This document shows positions 24,318 through 32,187 of a stretch of 32,187 nucleotides of DNA, piece by piece. Numbering within the stretch: the stretch's first letter is position 1; every line of letters begins with the position of its first letter. Made by a program: the position numbers and the translations under genes. The notes beneath the pieces are model-generated. The model was given only the letters and a program-made list of their open reading frames with translations. It was not told the DNA's origin and searched no databases. Source of the stretch: Pirellulaceae bacterium (GTDB taxonomy: Bacteria; Planctomycetota; Planctomycetia; Pirellulales; Pirellulaceae); the NCBI GenBank assembly GCA_022448645.1, contig JAKVBZ010000059.1:1-32187 (forward strand), in the 5' to 3' direction.

Positions 24318-25245
24318 CGTTCCGCGTTCTCTCAGTAGCGTTCCTCGAAACCACACCCAAAAACATTTGTTGATCCGTAACCGTTTATCTTGAGGTCGGT
24401 GACGGTTCTCGGTGCAGTTGGACTCCTGAAATGAAAAATGGTAAACGACCTATTTGGTCGACAAAAAGGCTTGCATAACTACCAATATATGGCTGGAAAA
24501 ATGTATCAGAAACCAAAAAAACGGTTGCTGTATGAAGAACTACGTGTTGAATACGGTAGAGACGTCCTGCAACAAAATCGAGAACCGGTGCCGTAACTTT
24601 TCCTGTATCGGCACCCATAATGTGGGCCATTGCGGGCTCCAGATTGCGCTTCACTGCGCATAGATACTCTTAAAAGCGATCTATTTCTGCGTCCCACTAG
24701 CGTTCTCCTTGTATGCAGACTATCTACAAATAAAACTACAAACCCACTCTAACCTGAATGATAGGGCTTGTAAATACTTTGGCCAAATAATTTTTTGCAC
24801 CTGAATCGGGCGCACCTTTTGGACCTGTTATATAGCCTAATTGGGGGTGTCCCTATGTCAAGCAGTTTGAGTTAAATCTTCCAGAATTTCTACATATGCT
24901 TAGAAAATAATGGGTTACGTCGACGGTTTAACGCCAACGCAAAACGATTGACGCAACCTCGTTCCGATTCGGGCGAGCAAACTTTCCAAAACTGGAGAAT
25001 GAATCGTAAATGCTCAATTTGAACGAACCATTAGCAAGACGCAACCACGCATTTCCGGTATGGCCTAGCGGTCACCCACGTCTTATTGATGACGAGCCGT
25101 TCTCCGAAGCTGGAATCCGTTTGCGTACGTGTCAGGCGTGGCGGACGTCACATTGACCGACACGTTTTCATCTGTCCCCTTCAGCCCGGCTTCACCAATT
25201 ACGATGATGTCGACGAATGAGTGTTGAATATGCTAGGTAAGCGAT

Positions 25246-25398
25246 ATGGATCTTGACCAGGACGTGGACATCGCTGACTTCAGTCGTCTGGTTTCCCATT
25301 ACGATCCATTAGGAATGAACGGATTCGCCAACTGGCGCGCTGGCAATTCTGATGGTGACAGCGATTGCCGGCATCTCAACGACGGACTCATCACCTAG
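25246..25398 (+). pseudogene. Relic of a dockerin type I-like domain
   Basis: A 50-codon frame reads 'MDLDQDVDIADFSRLVSHYD', then 'PLGMNGFANWRAGNSDGDSD', ending after ten more residues in TAG. This matches the planctomycete dockerin-like pattern, with two calcium-loop cores (D-x-D-x-D-V-D-x-x-D-F and D-G-D-S-D) spaced by the usual 'GxxGxxxWxxGN' segment. The second half decays after DGDSD, where the repeat of V-D-x-x-D-F is expected. In-frame stops lie just upstream and no large parent protein is left. Such domains normally sit at the C-terminus of big secreted or surface proteins. Confidence 0.62.
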
Positions 25399-25673
25399 TC
25401 CAAGTAGGTCGACCACGTTCTCGACATCTGTTGCAACATCCATGCAATTAACGGATAGCCAAGAATCAGGACGTCAGAAGTCAGCACCGGAACAAAGTGA
25501 CCAGGCTGAGAGCTCCTGGAACGACACATTGGGGGTATGCCGCCAGAAGTCAGTATACTATGGACGGCCCATACTCTAACTCCAAGCATTCGCTTAGGTC
25601 ACAGCAAGGTCTCACTCAAGTTGTTGCTGGAATCGCGAGAACGATGAGTTTGAAGTCGTCCACAGTGATTTAC

Positions 25674-25964
25674 TCACCACACGAGTGGGCTGGTGCCATT
25701 GGGGGGACCTTGGTGTTGATTGGCGTAGAGCGCCGGATTGTTCGCGTTTTCTTGGGTGATGGCCGTGATGGGGATGGAGATGATCGGTCCAGAAATGCCT
25801 TCCTGTTCACCGACCGTGACTTCTTCCCACAACGTGTTGGGCCGCAGGATCTTGTCACCTACCTTCGGTAAACTTCCCGATTTCAGATTCTCCATGATCA
25901 AACCACCGAGCAACGGTGCCAGATCGGCGATGGCAAAGTCGCTTTGGATCGATGACGGCGTCAC
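25674..25964 (-). pseudogene. Uncharacterised open frame, possible protein relic
   Basis: A 96-residue frame from a GTG has a protein-like composition ('SDFAIADLAPLLGGLIMENL', 'SGSLPKVGDKILRPNTLWEE', 'ISGPIISIPITAITQENANN'). No family is recognised. It lacks a convincing Shine-Dalgarno, with an in-frame TGA three codons upstream of the GTG, and it sits in a region of gene debris. I infer a gene fragment; a small real gene remains possible. Confidence 0.22.
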
Positions 25965-26151
25965 CCTATCGCGTCAAATTATCGCTTCAAACCGAGGCTA
26001 GGTGTTGTGGTAAGCAGTGGTTGTCGATCTTGGCGTGGGAAACGTAGAGAAAAGACACACGCCACGTCCTTTGCGATCTCTAACCACAAAAAACGTAATC
26101 CTGCCCGTGCTTACTATCCATCGTCTACGCGAGGGTTGCCTGCCTATCCAG

Positions 26152-27177
26152 TTACATTTTTTCCAGGCGTGCCCAGCCAGATTCATAGAACTGCGATAGC
26201 GTTCTTTGCGTCACGCCATAGGAGATGAACTGCTCGGCCGACATGCCGTCCGGTTCATAGGCGCGAACGAATTCGGGCATTTGGTTCAGACGGTTGACAA
26301 CCTGCGGATCTACGGGCTTGGCGATCAGCGGCTCACGTGGCAGTGGCGAGTCGAAGAAGAGCTGTTGGTACTTGGGGTGCACCGACATGACCAACTGAGC
26401 GCCAGCCAGTTCGGTCAGGTGATAGGTACCCCGCAACGCGGCTACCAGCAACACTGCCTGGTACTGCCGTTCTTGGTAGATCTGATAGGCACGCTTGGCC
26501 ACTGCTAATCCCGCCTGACGGATGTCTTCATCGCTGATGTTTGCTTTGCTGTCCTTGGCGACAGCCGCCAGGTAATCGTCTAGTCGACCGATCATGATCA
26601 CGGCAAAGCATTTGCCAGGGGACTTTCCAGCCGGCAGCCGTGCCAGACCCGCTTGGTAACGTTCGGCAATCTCCAGCACTTGGGGTACAGTAAAGCTGAC
26701 AGTCGCCGTAACGGAAATACCCTGGGCGGCGCATTCTTCGAGTACATCCAGCCCGGCCGCCGTGGCGGGTAATTTCACAGAAATGTTGGAAGCGAAGGCA
26801 TGAAATTGCTCGGCCATTTGCAGCATCGCATCCCGATCGGCCGCCCATCCAGGATGTACCTGTGCGCACGCGTAGCCTTCCTGTCCTTCGGTTTGCTGGT
26901 GCACGTGTTCCACTGCGGTGGCGACGCGACCGGCGACTCCTGTCACCAGGTACGCGGCTCGCTCCTCCGGTGCCATTTTCGTGGAAGGGGCACTTAGCAG
27001 ATCGTCCCACTTTTCGGGATGCGCGGCCAACGCTTGAGCACTCAACACGGGGTTCGTAGTTACCCCACTAGCGCCGTGCTCGAGTCCTTTGGATAATTCA
27101 GCCGGATCACCCGAGTCATGCCACCATGTGGTGGGGGTGTTGTCGACCAGCCAGCGTAGATAACTCGGGTCCGACAT
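26152..27177 (-). CDS. Transaldolase family protein
   Basis: The 341-residue TIM-barrel aldolase has 'GASGVTTNPVLSAQAL' (family TTNP motif), 'SNISVKLPATAAGLDVLEEC' with the Schiff-base lysine at residue 135, and 'GISVTATVSFTVPQVLEIAE', the strand bearing conserved Thr and Ser. Transaldolase moves a dihydroxyacetone unit between sugar phosphates in the pentose phosphate pathway; members in catabolic clusters can cleave unusual ketose phosphates. The ATG is preceded by AGGAG at 10 bases. It is the 3'-most gene of a five-gene minus-strand cluster with two SDRs, a Gfo/Idh oxidoreductase and an M24 protein, which suggests a specialised rather than housekeeping role. It is divergent enough from TalB that no symbol is given. 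Confidence 0.88.
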   Translation of the reverse strand: MSDPSYLRWLVDNTPTTWWHDSGDPAELSKGLEHGASGVTTNPVLSAQALAAHPEKWDDLLSAPSTKMAPEERAAYLVTGVAGRVATAVEHVHQQTEGQEGYACAQVHPGWAADRDAMLQMAEQFHAFASNISVKLPATAAGLDVLEECAAQGISVTATVSFTVPQVLEIAERYQAGLARLPAGKSPGKCFAVIMIGRLDDYLAAVAKDSKANISDEDIRQAGLAVAKRAYQIYQERQYQAVLLVAALRGTYHLTELAGAQLVMSVHPKYQQLFFDSPLPREPLIAKPVDPQVVNRLNQMPEFVRAYEPDGMSAEQFISYGVTQRTLSQFYESGWARLEKM

Positions 27178-27267
27178 AACGTTGTTACTCCTGCTACGGA
27201 AAAGCCAGGCCCAGTGTCGGTTTCCATCACCTACAACAGGTCAGGCATGCGGAAGTTACAAAATCTT

Positions 27268-28059
27268 CTACTGCAGCACCATGCCACCATCGACCATAAT
27301 CGACTGCCCGGTGATGTAATCCGAATCGTTGGAGGCCAAAAAGGCTGCCAATCCAACGATGTCGTCGGCTGTCGAGCTGCGACCTAGTAATGCTCCCGCG
27401 GCGAAATCGTCCATCGCCTGACCTGGGCGTTCGGAAATACCAAGATCCATGAATTCCTGGTCCAGTTGTTTCCACAGTTCAGTGCGCACGACGCCCGGAC
27501 AAAACGCATTCACAGTAATGCCATGTTTGCCAAAGGCACGAGCTCCTGCCTGAGTCAGTGCAACGACAGCGAATTTACTAGCGCAGTAGTGAGGCTGCAG
27601 ATCATAACCCTGCTTGCCCGCGATCGAAGATGTATTGATGATTTTACCGCCCTTACCCTGTTCCATCATCTGTCGGGCCGCTTCTTGCATGCAGATCAAG
27701 ACGCCCAATCCGTTGACCTTCATTATTTTTTCCCAATGTTCTTCCTGAACGTCCATGAACAAACGGATCTCGGCTATGGCGGCGTTATTGAAAATCACAT
27801 CTAAAGACCCGAATTCTTCCACCACCTGGCTGATCATGGATTTGACTTGGGCACGTTCCGAGACATCACATTGACACGCCAGGGCATTTCCTCCCTGCTC
27901 GGAAATCTCCGTCACAACCTGTTCGGCTGCCTCCCTATTCAGATCGACGACGCCGACGTTGGCACCCTCGGCTGCCAGTCGCTGGACGATGCCTTTGCCA
28001 ATACCACGGCCCGCACCCGAAACAACACAAGTTTTGCCGGCCAGTCGTTGGTCAGCCAT
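27268..28059 (-). CDS. Short-chain dehydrogenase/reductase (SDR)
   Basis: This 263-residue classical SDR has the cofactor motif 'VVSGAGRGIGKGI' (GxxxGxG), 'CDVSERAQ', the NNAA motif, catalytic Ser in 'NTSSIAGKQGYDL', and Tyr-x3-Lys in 'HYCASKF'. The acidic residue in 'GVVDLNRE' at the end of beta-2 suggests NAD(H) preference. The ATG at 28059 has GGAGG six bases upstream and is better placed than the GTG one codon earlier. The best guess is a polyol or sugar dehydrogenase, because close relatives such as butanediol and sorbitol dehydrogenases share this signature and the neighbours are sugar enzymes. The substrate is unknown. Confidence 0.9.
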   Translation of the reverse strand: MADQRLAGKTCVVSGAGRGIGKGIVQRLAAEGANVGVVDLNREAAEQVVTEISEQGGNALACQCDVSERAQVKSMISQVVEEFGSLDVIFNNAAIAEIRLFMDVQEEHWEKIMKVNGLGVLICMQEAARQMMEQGKGGKIINTSSIAGKQGYDLQPHYCASKFAVVALTQAGARAFGKHGITVNAFCPGVVRTELWKQLDQEFMDLGISERPGQAMDDFAAGALLGRSSTADDIVGLAAFLASNDSDYITGQSIMVDGGMVLQ

Positions 28060-28075
28060 CACGCACCTCCTATCC

Positions 28076-29224
28076 TCAGGACTCTATTTCATCAACTGAA
28101 ACCCACCGTCGCTCCTCAATGGAACGACTCGCCGCTTCCAATGCCACTTGCACACGCAGCCCTTGGTGAAAATCAGGCTGAGCTGATTCTCCTGCAGCGA
28201 CACCATTCAAAAAGTCGTAGATCGTGTGTACAAAGGCAGCGTCGTAGCCGAGCCCGAGCCCGGTTGGCCACCAGTTGCCCACATAAGGATGATCGGCCTG
28301 TCCCACCACGATCGTGCGATAACCTTGTTTTCGCGCGGGGTCGCTGGAGGAGTAGAATCGCAACTCGTTCATCCGTTGAAAGTCGAAATACAAACTACCT
28401 TTACTGCCATTGATCTCAAACACAAACCGATCTCGGTTGCCTCCCGCGAAGCGTGTGGCTTCAAAGCTGCCTAGCGCTCCGTTTTGGAATCGGGTGAGGA
28501 ACAATGCGCCATCGTCGACCGTCACATCGCCGCGAGATCGCTGCGGAGTCTGGTGTTCTGGCAAAAGGGGACGCTCCTTGATAAACGTCTCCGTCATGCC
28601 AATCGTTTCCTGGATGGGGCCGACTAGAAAATTAGCCAGATCGATCAGGTGCGAGCCAAGATCCCCCAGCGATCCACTACCCGCTTTGTCGGACTCGAAC
28701 CGCCACACCAGAGGCGTCTCCGGATCGAGTGCCCAATCCTCTAACCAAACGGCGCGCCAGTGGTGAACTTGACCGATCTCTCCCTCGTCGATTAGTTGCT
28801 TTGCCAGAGCGATCGCCGGTACGCGGCGGTAGTTGAAACAGACAGTATTGATGATACCAGCTTGCTCCACAGCGCGGACCATCGCACGAGCTTCTGCGAG
28901 CGTGTTCGCCAGAGGTTTCTCGCAAAGGATATGTTTGCCTTGTTCGGCAGCCGCAATGGCAATCGGTGCATGAAGATTGCCTGTCGTGGAGATGTCGATC
29001 ACTTGCACATCGTCGCGGCAAACTACATCTTCCCAAGCGGTGGAATGCTCTTGCCAGCCATATCGTTCGGCAGCCACTTGTGTACCGTGGTCATCACGGC
29101 CACAGATGACACGCAGCTCTGGCAGGGGCTCCACGTTGAAGAGGCCAATCACATCGCGGTAAGCCCGCGAATGCACTTTGCCCATGAATTTCGTGCCGAT
29201 CAGTCCGATGCCGATGCTGTTCAT
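28076..29224 (-). CDS. Gfo/Idh/MocA family oxidoreductase
   Basis: The 382-residue protein has an N-terminal Rossmann domain starting 'MNSIGIGLIGTKFMGKVHSR' and the family 'HILCEKPLANTLAEA' motif, whose EKP lysine is catalytic. The C-terminal domain contains 'GSGSLGDLGSHLIDLANFL', carrying the conserved Asp and His that complete the active site in inositol dehydrogenase-like members. These enzymes oxidise or reduce sugars and cyclitols with NAD(P). It is separated by 16 bases from the SDR that follows, so the two are surely co-transcribed. An early stretch 'GRDDHGTQVAAERYG' suggests a typical nucleotide-binding loop. The exact substrate cannot be named. Confidence 0.92.
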   Translation of the reverse strand: MNSIGIGLIGTKFMGKVHSRAYRDVIGLFNVEPLPELRVICGRDDHGTQVAAERYGWQEHSTAWEDVVCRDDVQVIDISTTGNLHAPIAIAAAEQGKHILCEKPLANTLAEARAMVRAVEQAGIINTVCFNYRRVPAIALAKQLIDEGEIGQVHHWRAVWLEDWALDPETPLVWRFESDKAGSGSLGDLGSHLIDLANFLVGPIQETIGMTETFIKERPLLPEHQTPQRSRGDVTVDDGALFLTRFQNGALGSFEATRFAGGNRDRFVFEINGSKGSLYFDFQRMNELRFYSSSDPARKQGYRTIVVGQADHPYVGNWWPTGLGLGYDAAFVHTIYDFLNGVAAGESAQPDFHQGLRVQVALEAASRSIEERRWVSVDEIES

Positions 29225-29325
29225 GTTTTCTGCGACGGCCTAATAAAAATCACAACGTTTAACATGCCTGTATCACAACCTCATGCATCAGCTTACGATG
29301 GCGATGCTCGGTGTGAGGTTAGGTT

Positions 29326-30114
29326 TCAATGGAACAGACAACCCCCATTCACGTTAATTGCCTGCCCGGTCACATAGGCACCATCCTCCGAAGCCAGATA
29401 GACAACGGTGGAGGCAATGTCCTCCGGTCGCCCCTGTTTTCCTAGCGGGATGACGTCTTTCACCATTTTGTCCATTTCTTCGAAGGTGATGTTGCGAATC
29501 TTTGCCTCCTCACGCAACGCATCCCAATGCATGTCGGTTGCCATATTCCCAGGACAAATACTGTTGACTCGGACTGCGTGCGGAGCCATCTCGAGGGCAA
29601 GGGATTCCGTGAAGCGAATCACGGCGGCCTTCGAAGCACAGTAAACACCGAAATACGCGAAACCTTGCTTACCGTACCAGGAACCTATGTTGACGATACA
29701 GCCTTGCTTCTGCTCCGGCATGACGCGAGCCGCTGCGCGGCAGCCATTAAATGTGCCGCGAAAATTGACGCCGATGACGCGGTCGAATGTTTCATCGGTC
29801 AGGTCTGTCACCGCCGTCATCGGGTGATTGACTCCGGCATTGTTCACCATGATGTCCAGCTGGCCCAATCGTTTGACGGTCTCCTCGACCATCCGGTCGA
29901 CTTCGTCCGATTTCGTTACGTCGACCGTCATCCCGAATCCGCGGTTGCCTGGATACTTTTGCTGAAGTTCCTGGGCCGTGTCATCCACATTCTCCGCCAG
30001 GTCAGCCAGCACGACATGGGCCCCTTCCTCAGCGAGCCTTAAAGCGATCACGCGACCGATCCCCTGAGCGGCGCCGGTGATTAGGGCGACTTGATCTTGT
30101 AAACGTGCGGCCAC
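29326..30114 (-). CDS. Short-chain dehydrogenase/reductase (SDR)
   Basis: A second, different classical SDR of 262 residues. It shows 'ALITGAAQGIGRVIA', 'VNNAGVNHPM', catalytic Ser in 'NIGSWYGKQG' and 'YCASKAA' with Tyr-x3-Lys, then 'NSICPGNMATDM'. The acidic 'VLADLAEN' after beta-2 again favours NAD(H). It ends 'YVTGQAINVNGGCLFH', typical of SDRs that place the C-terminus at the tetramer interface. The start is GTG, with AGGAG nine bases before it. Having two SDRs and one Gfo/Idh enzyme in a row implies consecutive or alternative oxidations of one polyol or sugar. Confidence 0.91.
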   Translation of the reverse strand: MAARLQDQVALITGAAQGIGRVIALRLAEEGAHVVLADLAENVDDTAQELQQKYPGNRGFGMTVDVTKSDEVDRMVEETVKRLGQLDIMVNNAGVNHPMTAVTDLTDETFDRVIGVNFRGTFNGCRAAARVMPEQKQGCIVNIGSWYGKQGFAYFGVYCASKAAVIRFTESLALEMAPHAVRVNSICPGNMATDMHWDALREEAKIRNITFEEMDKMVKDVIPLGKQGRPEDIASTVVYLASEDGAYVTGQAINVNGGCLFH

Positions 30115-30143
30115 AGCAGGTTTCTCCTGTTTCCTGTTTGTTT

Positions 30144-30210
30144 ACCGCCCAGCCGATGGCATCGACAAAGAATGACCTAGCAACCAAGCCCGCACCGTCG
30201 GCTGGGCGGT
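30144..30210. repeat. Long inverted repeat between the M24 and SDR genes
   Basis: Arms of 16 bases at 30144-30159 (accgcccagccgatgg) and 30195-30210 pair at 15 of 16 positions, the exception being a T-G wobble, around a 35-base loop. It lies in the 159-base gap between the M24 stop and the SDR start, within the likely transcript. It may partially terminate or stabilise the mRNA, or be a repetitive extragenic element. No T-run adjoins either arm. Confidence 0.8.
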
Positions 30211-30273
30211 CCACAGTTTTCTCGCAAGGTTTGTCTTGCTATGATCCCTAACACCACTGGCACGCCATCAGCC

Positions 30274-31503
30274 TCAATACGTCATCCCACAGGCGAGCAG
30301 CTCATCCGCTGGGAACTTGGTGATAATCTCACAGCCATCTTCTGTGACGACCACTTCGTCTTCAATCCGAGCTCCGTCGTATCCTTCACCTTCATAAGTT
30401 TCCAGCGCAAAGACCATGCCAGGTTCGATTTCGACGGGATGATCCATGCTGTAAAGTCGCGAAATGATGGGGAATTCCCACAGTCCCACACCAATTCCGT
30501 GACCAAATGCGAGTCCAAAAGCTTCTTCCTCTTTATTGAAACCCCAATGGTTAGCTTCCGGCCAGACACTGGCAATGTCTTTGGTCGTTGCCCCTGGTCG
30601 GACTTGTTCCAGACCGGCAACTTGCATTTCATAACACCGCTTGTAGATATCTTTTTGTTTGGCTGTCGGCTTGCCACAACAGAAGCAGCGGTAGTAGCAA
30701 GTGTGGTAGCCGTTAAACAACAACACGATGTCGACAAAGACCAGGTCCCCTGGTTGGATCAGACGATCCGAACTGAGATGCGGATGAGGGTGCGTACGAT
30801 TGCCACTGGTTACCTGGACGTTCGGCACCCATTGTGCTCCGAGACGGTGCATGATCTCCGATGCCGCCGCCTGGATATCGGTTTCCTTGGCGCCCGGCTC
30901 CACCGTTTGTGCGATCCGGTGGTGGGCCGCGTCGGCGATCGCCGCTGCATGTTTGAGGCACATGACTTCATCTTGGTTCTTGATCGAACGGGCGTGTTGC
31001 ATGACTGCCTGGCCATCCGACAGCTGGAAACCCTGCTCAGAAAGGGCAACAATCAGTTGTGATTCCATGATGTCGACGCCGATCCGAGCATCGCGCGGCA
31101 CCTTGTTCTGCTCCAGGACCATGGTCAGGTCCTGGATGAAATTGTTGTAACAACCCCAATCGTAAGGCAACGCTCCGTACATCGTACTGTGTGCGGGAAA
31201 TGCCCGATCTTTGATCCAAGGACAATACAGTTTTTCGGCGGCCACTTCGGAACCAAAGCCAAAGATGTGCGGTTTGCCATCCCGCGGAAAGATAGCGTAG
31301 CGCGCCATGTTGTCCACTTCGGGAGATGCCACCGCCGTGGACGTGGCATATCGCTTGTTGCCTGTCTCGAACAAGACCAGACAACCCATATCAAATTCGT
31401 CCATGTACTTTTTAATCCGTGATTCGCGGTATTCGCGCATGCGGTCGAAGTCAATCCGCTGTTCGTAGTCGACCTGCATCGTGCCGTGTGTGCCGTATCG
31501 CAT
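30274..31503 (-). CDS. M24 metallopeptidase-fold protein (Xaa-Pro peptidase/creatinase type)
   Basis: The 409-residue protein has a creatinase-like N-terminal domain ('GCLVLFETGNKRYATST') and a pita-bread C-terminal domain. From the ATG at 31503 the expected metal ligands are Asp258 ('LVFVDIVLL'), a Cys at 269 where Asp is usual ('NGYHTCYYR'), His335 ('AFGHGIGVGLWE'), Glu368 ('FALETYEGEG') and Glu381 ('ARIEDEVVV'). One ligand is thus replaced, so chemistry may differ from aminopeptidases. Other M24-fold enzymes hydrolyse creatine or ectoine or cleave DMSP (DddP), and a non-peptidase role is reasonable given the sugar-enzyme neighbours. The ATG follows GGAG at seven bases and is preferred over the TTG one codon upstream. 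It is the first gene of the cluster. Confidence 0.87.
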   Translation of the reverse strand: MRYGTHGTMQVDYEQRIDFDRMREYRESRIKKYMDEFDMGCLVLFETGNKRYATSTAVASPEVDNMARYAIFPRDGKPHIFGFGSEVAAEKLYCPWIKDRAFPAHSTMYGALPYDWGCYNNFIQDLTMVLEQNKVPRDARIGVDIMESQLIVALSEQGFQLSDGQAVMQHARSIKNQDEVMCLKHAAAIADAAHHRIAQTVEPGAKETDIQAAASEIMHRLGAQWVPNVQVTSGNRTHPHPHLSSDRLIQPGDLVFVDIVLLFNGYHTCYYRCFCCGKPTAKQKDIYKRCYEMQVAGLEQVRPGATTKDIASVWPEANHWGFNKEEEAFGLAFGHGIGVGLWEFPIISRLYSMDHPVEIEPGMVFALETYEGEGYDGARIEDEVVVTEDGCEIITKFPADELLACGMTY

Positions 31504-31900
31504 CAAGAATCTCCCACAATAAGGAACGCTGGGAACCTTTTCAAAGTATTAAGACGAGTAGAATAACCGGCGAGCCTGGATGTCGCGCTCGGAGCGGAAT
31601 GACGCCCTGTGAAACGTCACAACACAACCTAACGCCGCCGTAACAAGCTGTCAATTCCCCGGTATTTCGTGTCGGCGCGGTGGAGTGAATCCCCCGAAAC
31701 GTTAGTGAGGGAATCCTGATGTTGACTTCATACTTTGCTGACGCTTTGGTTTGCGATTTCTCGGGAAAACCGCATTAGCGCAACTTCACCACGGATGCTT
31801 CAGGTTGCGATTTCCTGGCAAAACCACGCGATCGCCATGTCGCACGACACCCGTCTAGATCCAGCCGCGCTGTAAAGCAAAAGTCACGGCCACACAGAAC
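31504..31900. other. Spacer upstream of the M24 cluster
   Basis: This 397-base region should include the promoter of the five-gene minus-strand cluster. Besides two imperfect direct repeats (listed at 31748-31829) no gene or clear promoter is recognised. Confidence 0.4.
31748..31829. repeat. Two imperfect direct repeats of about 26 bp
   Basis: Copies at 31748-31773 and 31803-31829 share 'ggtt(t)gcgatttc', a short variable stretch and 'aaaacc(a)cgc', with starts about 55 bases apart. Each copy also has GGTT and AACC at its ends, a weak inverted repeat. They could be operator half-sites for the divergent genes or old duplications. Confidence 0.5.
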
Positions 31901-32187
31901 ATGATCACGACAACGGAGATCACAAGACAGATGCCGGTTAACCGGCCCATCCGCACACGTGCGTCTGTTTGGAACGCCAAGAACAAGACACCAATGATGG
32001 CGATCGGCGTGCCCACGTCAGGGCCGATCGGAGATAACCGGTTGGTCAGTAATGATGAACTCTTCAGCGGACAAATTGGACAAGTTGGCACACAGATGGA
32101 CGGCTTGGGGCATGTTGGGGTACGCGTCGGAAACAAGAATCTGTTCTACAATGGTTTCGACCTGGACGAGTTTGGTGACAGCCGCGG
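31901..32187 (+). CDS. Partial cyclase family (PF04199) gene, cut by the window edge, 5' end doubtful
   Basis: The plus frame that runs off the right edge reads, from about 32009, 'GVPTSGPIGDNRLVSNDELF', then 'SGQIGQVGTQMDGLGHVGVR' and 'FYNGFDLDEFGDS'. This matches the cyclase/kynurenine formamidase-like family, which hydrolyses amides or lactones at a metal site in which a GT-x-x-D-x-x-x-H element takes part (here GTQMDGLGH). Cyclase proteins usually have 60-100 residues before this point; the sequence upstream of 32009 does not resemble them, although the frame is open from a stop near 31855 and has an ATG at 31901. The gene may be 5'-truncated. An overlapping minus-strand frame (31855-32136) with hydrophobic stretches is considered a shadow. 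Confidence 0.6.
   Translation, partial: MITTTEITRQMPVNRPIRTRASVWNAKNKTPMMAIGVPTSGPIGDNRLVSNDELFSGQIGQVGTQMDGLGHVGVRVGNKNLFYNGFDLDEFGDSR

Larger units (their letters stand above)
24318..26151. other. Gene desert, about 1.8 kb
   Basis: No intact gene was recognised on either strand. The first part (24385-24900) is rather AT-rich and includes the promoter region of the sigma-54 activator. A dockerin-like relic lies at 25246-25398 (plus strand) and an uncharacterised minus-strand frame at 25674-25964; both are listed separately. The remainder looks like eroded coding sequence. Confidence 0.6.

Noticed and set aside
24385..24654. Minus-strand 89-residue frame upstream of the second sigma-54 activator
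   Set aside because: No domain, weak start context and an AT-rich promoter-like position; more likely leader or promoter DNA.
24771..24802. Sigma-54 type promoter (TTGGCC...TTGCA)
   Set aside because: The GG and GC elements are 14 bases apart, whereas sigma-54 needs 10; a similar TGGC...TTGCA near 5800 has only 8.
30274..31503. DMSP lyase (DddP)
   Set aside because: It shares the M24 fold, but the metal-ligand strand reads GYHTCYYR with Cys for Asp, and the surrounding genes suggest sugar metabolism; there is no direct support for DMSP cleavage.
31855..32136. Minus-strand frame of 93 residues with two hydrophobic stretches
   Set aside because: It overlaps the strong cyclase-like plus frame and its N-terminal third is a Pro/Cys/Thr-rich shadow of that gene. 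Only its last ~50 residues look membrane-like, which is noted in the cyclase finding.

Overview
The window looks like a chromosome segment of a planctomycete, probably a Pirellula/Rhodopirellula-type bacterium. This rests on gene content: a Tat-exported DUF1501 protein coupled to a TolB-like beta-propeller, a short PheT without the tRNA-binding (EMAP-like) domain, a relic of a dockerin-bearing surface protein, several stand-alone sigma-54 activators, and long gene-poor spacers full of hairpins and gene fragments. No plasmid, phage, transposase or CRISPR signature was seen.

Layout. 1-1025: gene debris (a frameshifted, N-terminally truncated sugar-phosphate isomerase and a TPR fragment), then a tRNA-Leu(GAG) followed by an intrinsic terminator, all on the minus strand. 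1070-5621 (minus): a SpoIIE/PP2C-fold protein that has lost its metal-binding aspartates, then a three-subunit proton-translocating NAD(P) transhydrogenase (pntAA-pntAB-pntB). 6028-6986 (plus): ribosomal genes rplM-rpsI. 7297-9560 (plus): the DUF1501 and TolB-like pair, overlapping by 4 bases. 10051-13895 (minus): rpmI-rplT-pheS-pheT, without infC upstream. 14017-15039 (minus): a DUF481 outer-membrane barrel. 15385-19849 (minus): two GT4 glycosyltransferases and an asparagine synthetase, a small polysaccharide-type group. 19968-21475: an esterase-fold protein lacking its serine nucleophile, convergent with an FKBP-type isomerase. 22011-24317 (minus): two sigma-54 activators without sensor domains, separated by a 17-bp tandem repeat. 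24318-26151: a 1.8-kb gene desert with a dockerin relic. 26152-31503 (minus): a carbohydrate or polyol catabolic cluster (transaldolase, SDR, Gfo/Idh/MocA, SDR, M24 peptidase fold). The right edge holds part of a cyclase (PF04199) gene.

The most notable signals are three enzyme folds with altered active sites (the SpoIIE-like protein, the esterase-like protein and one metal ligand of the M24 protein), the activator pair around a patterned tandem repeat, and several decayed genes. I found no clear new defence or mobile system. The transaldolase/SDR cluster is the best candidate for an undescribed pathway, but its substrate cannot be read from the sequence. All family assignments were made by eye from conserved motifs, without database searches.
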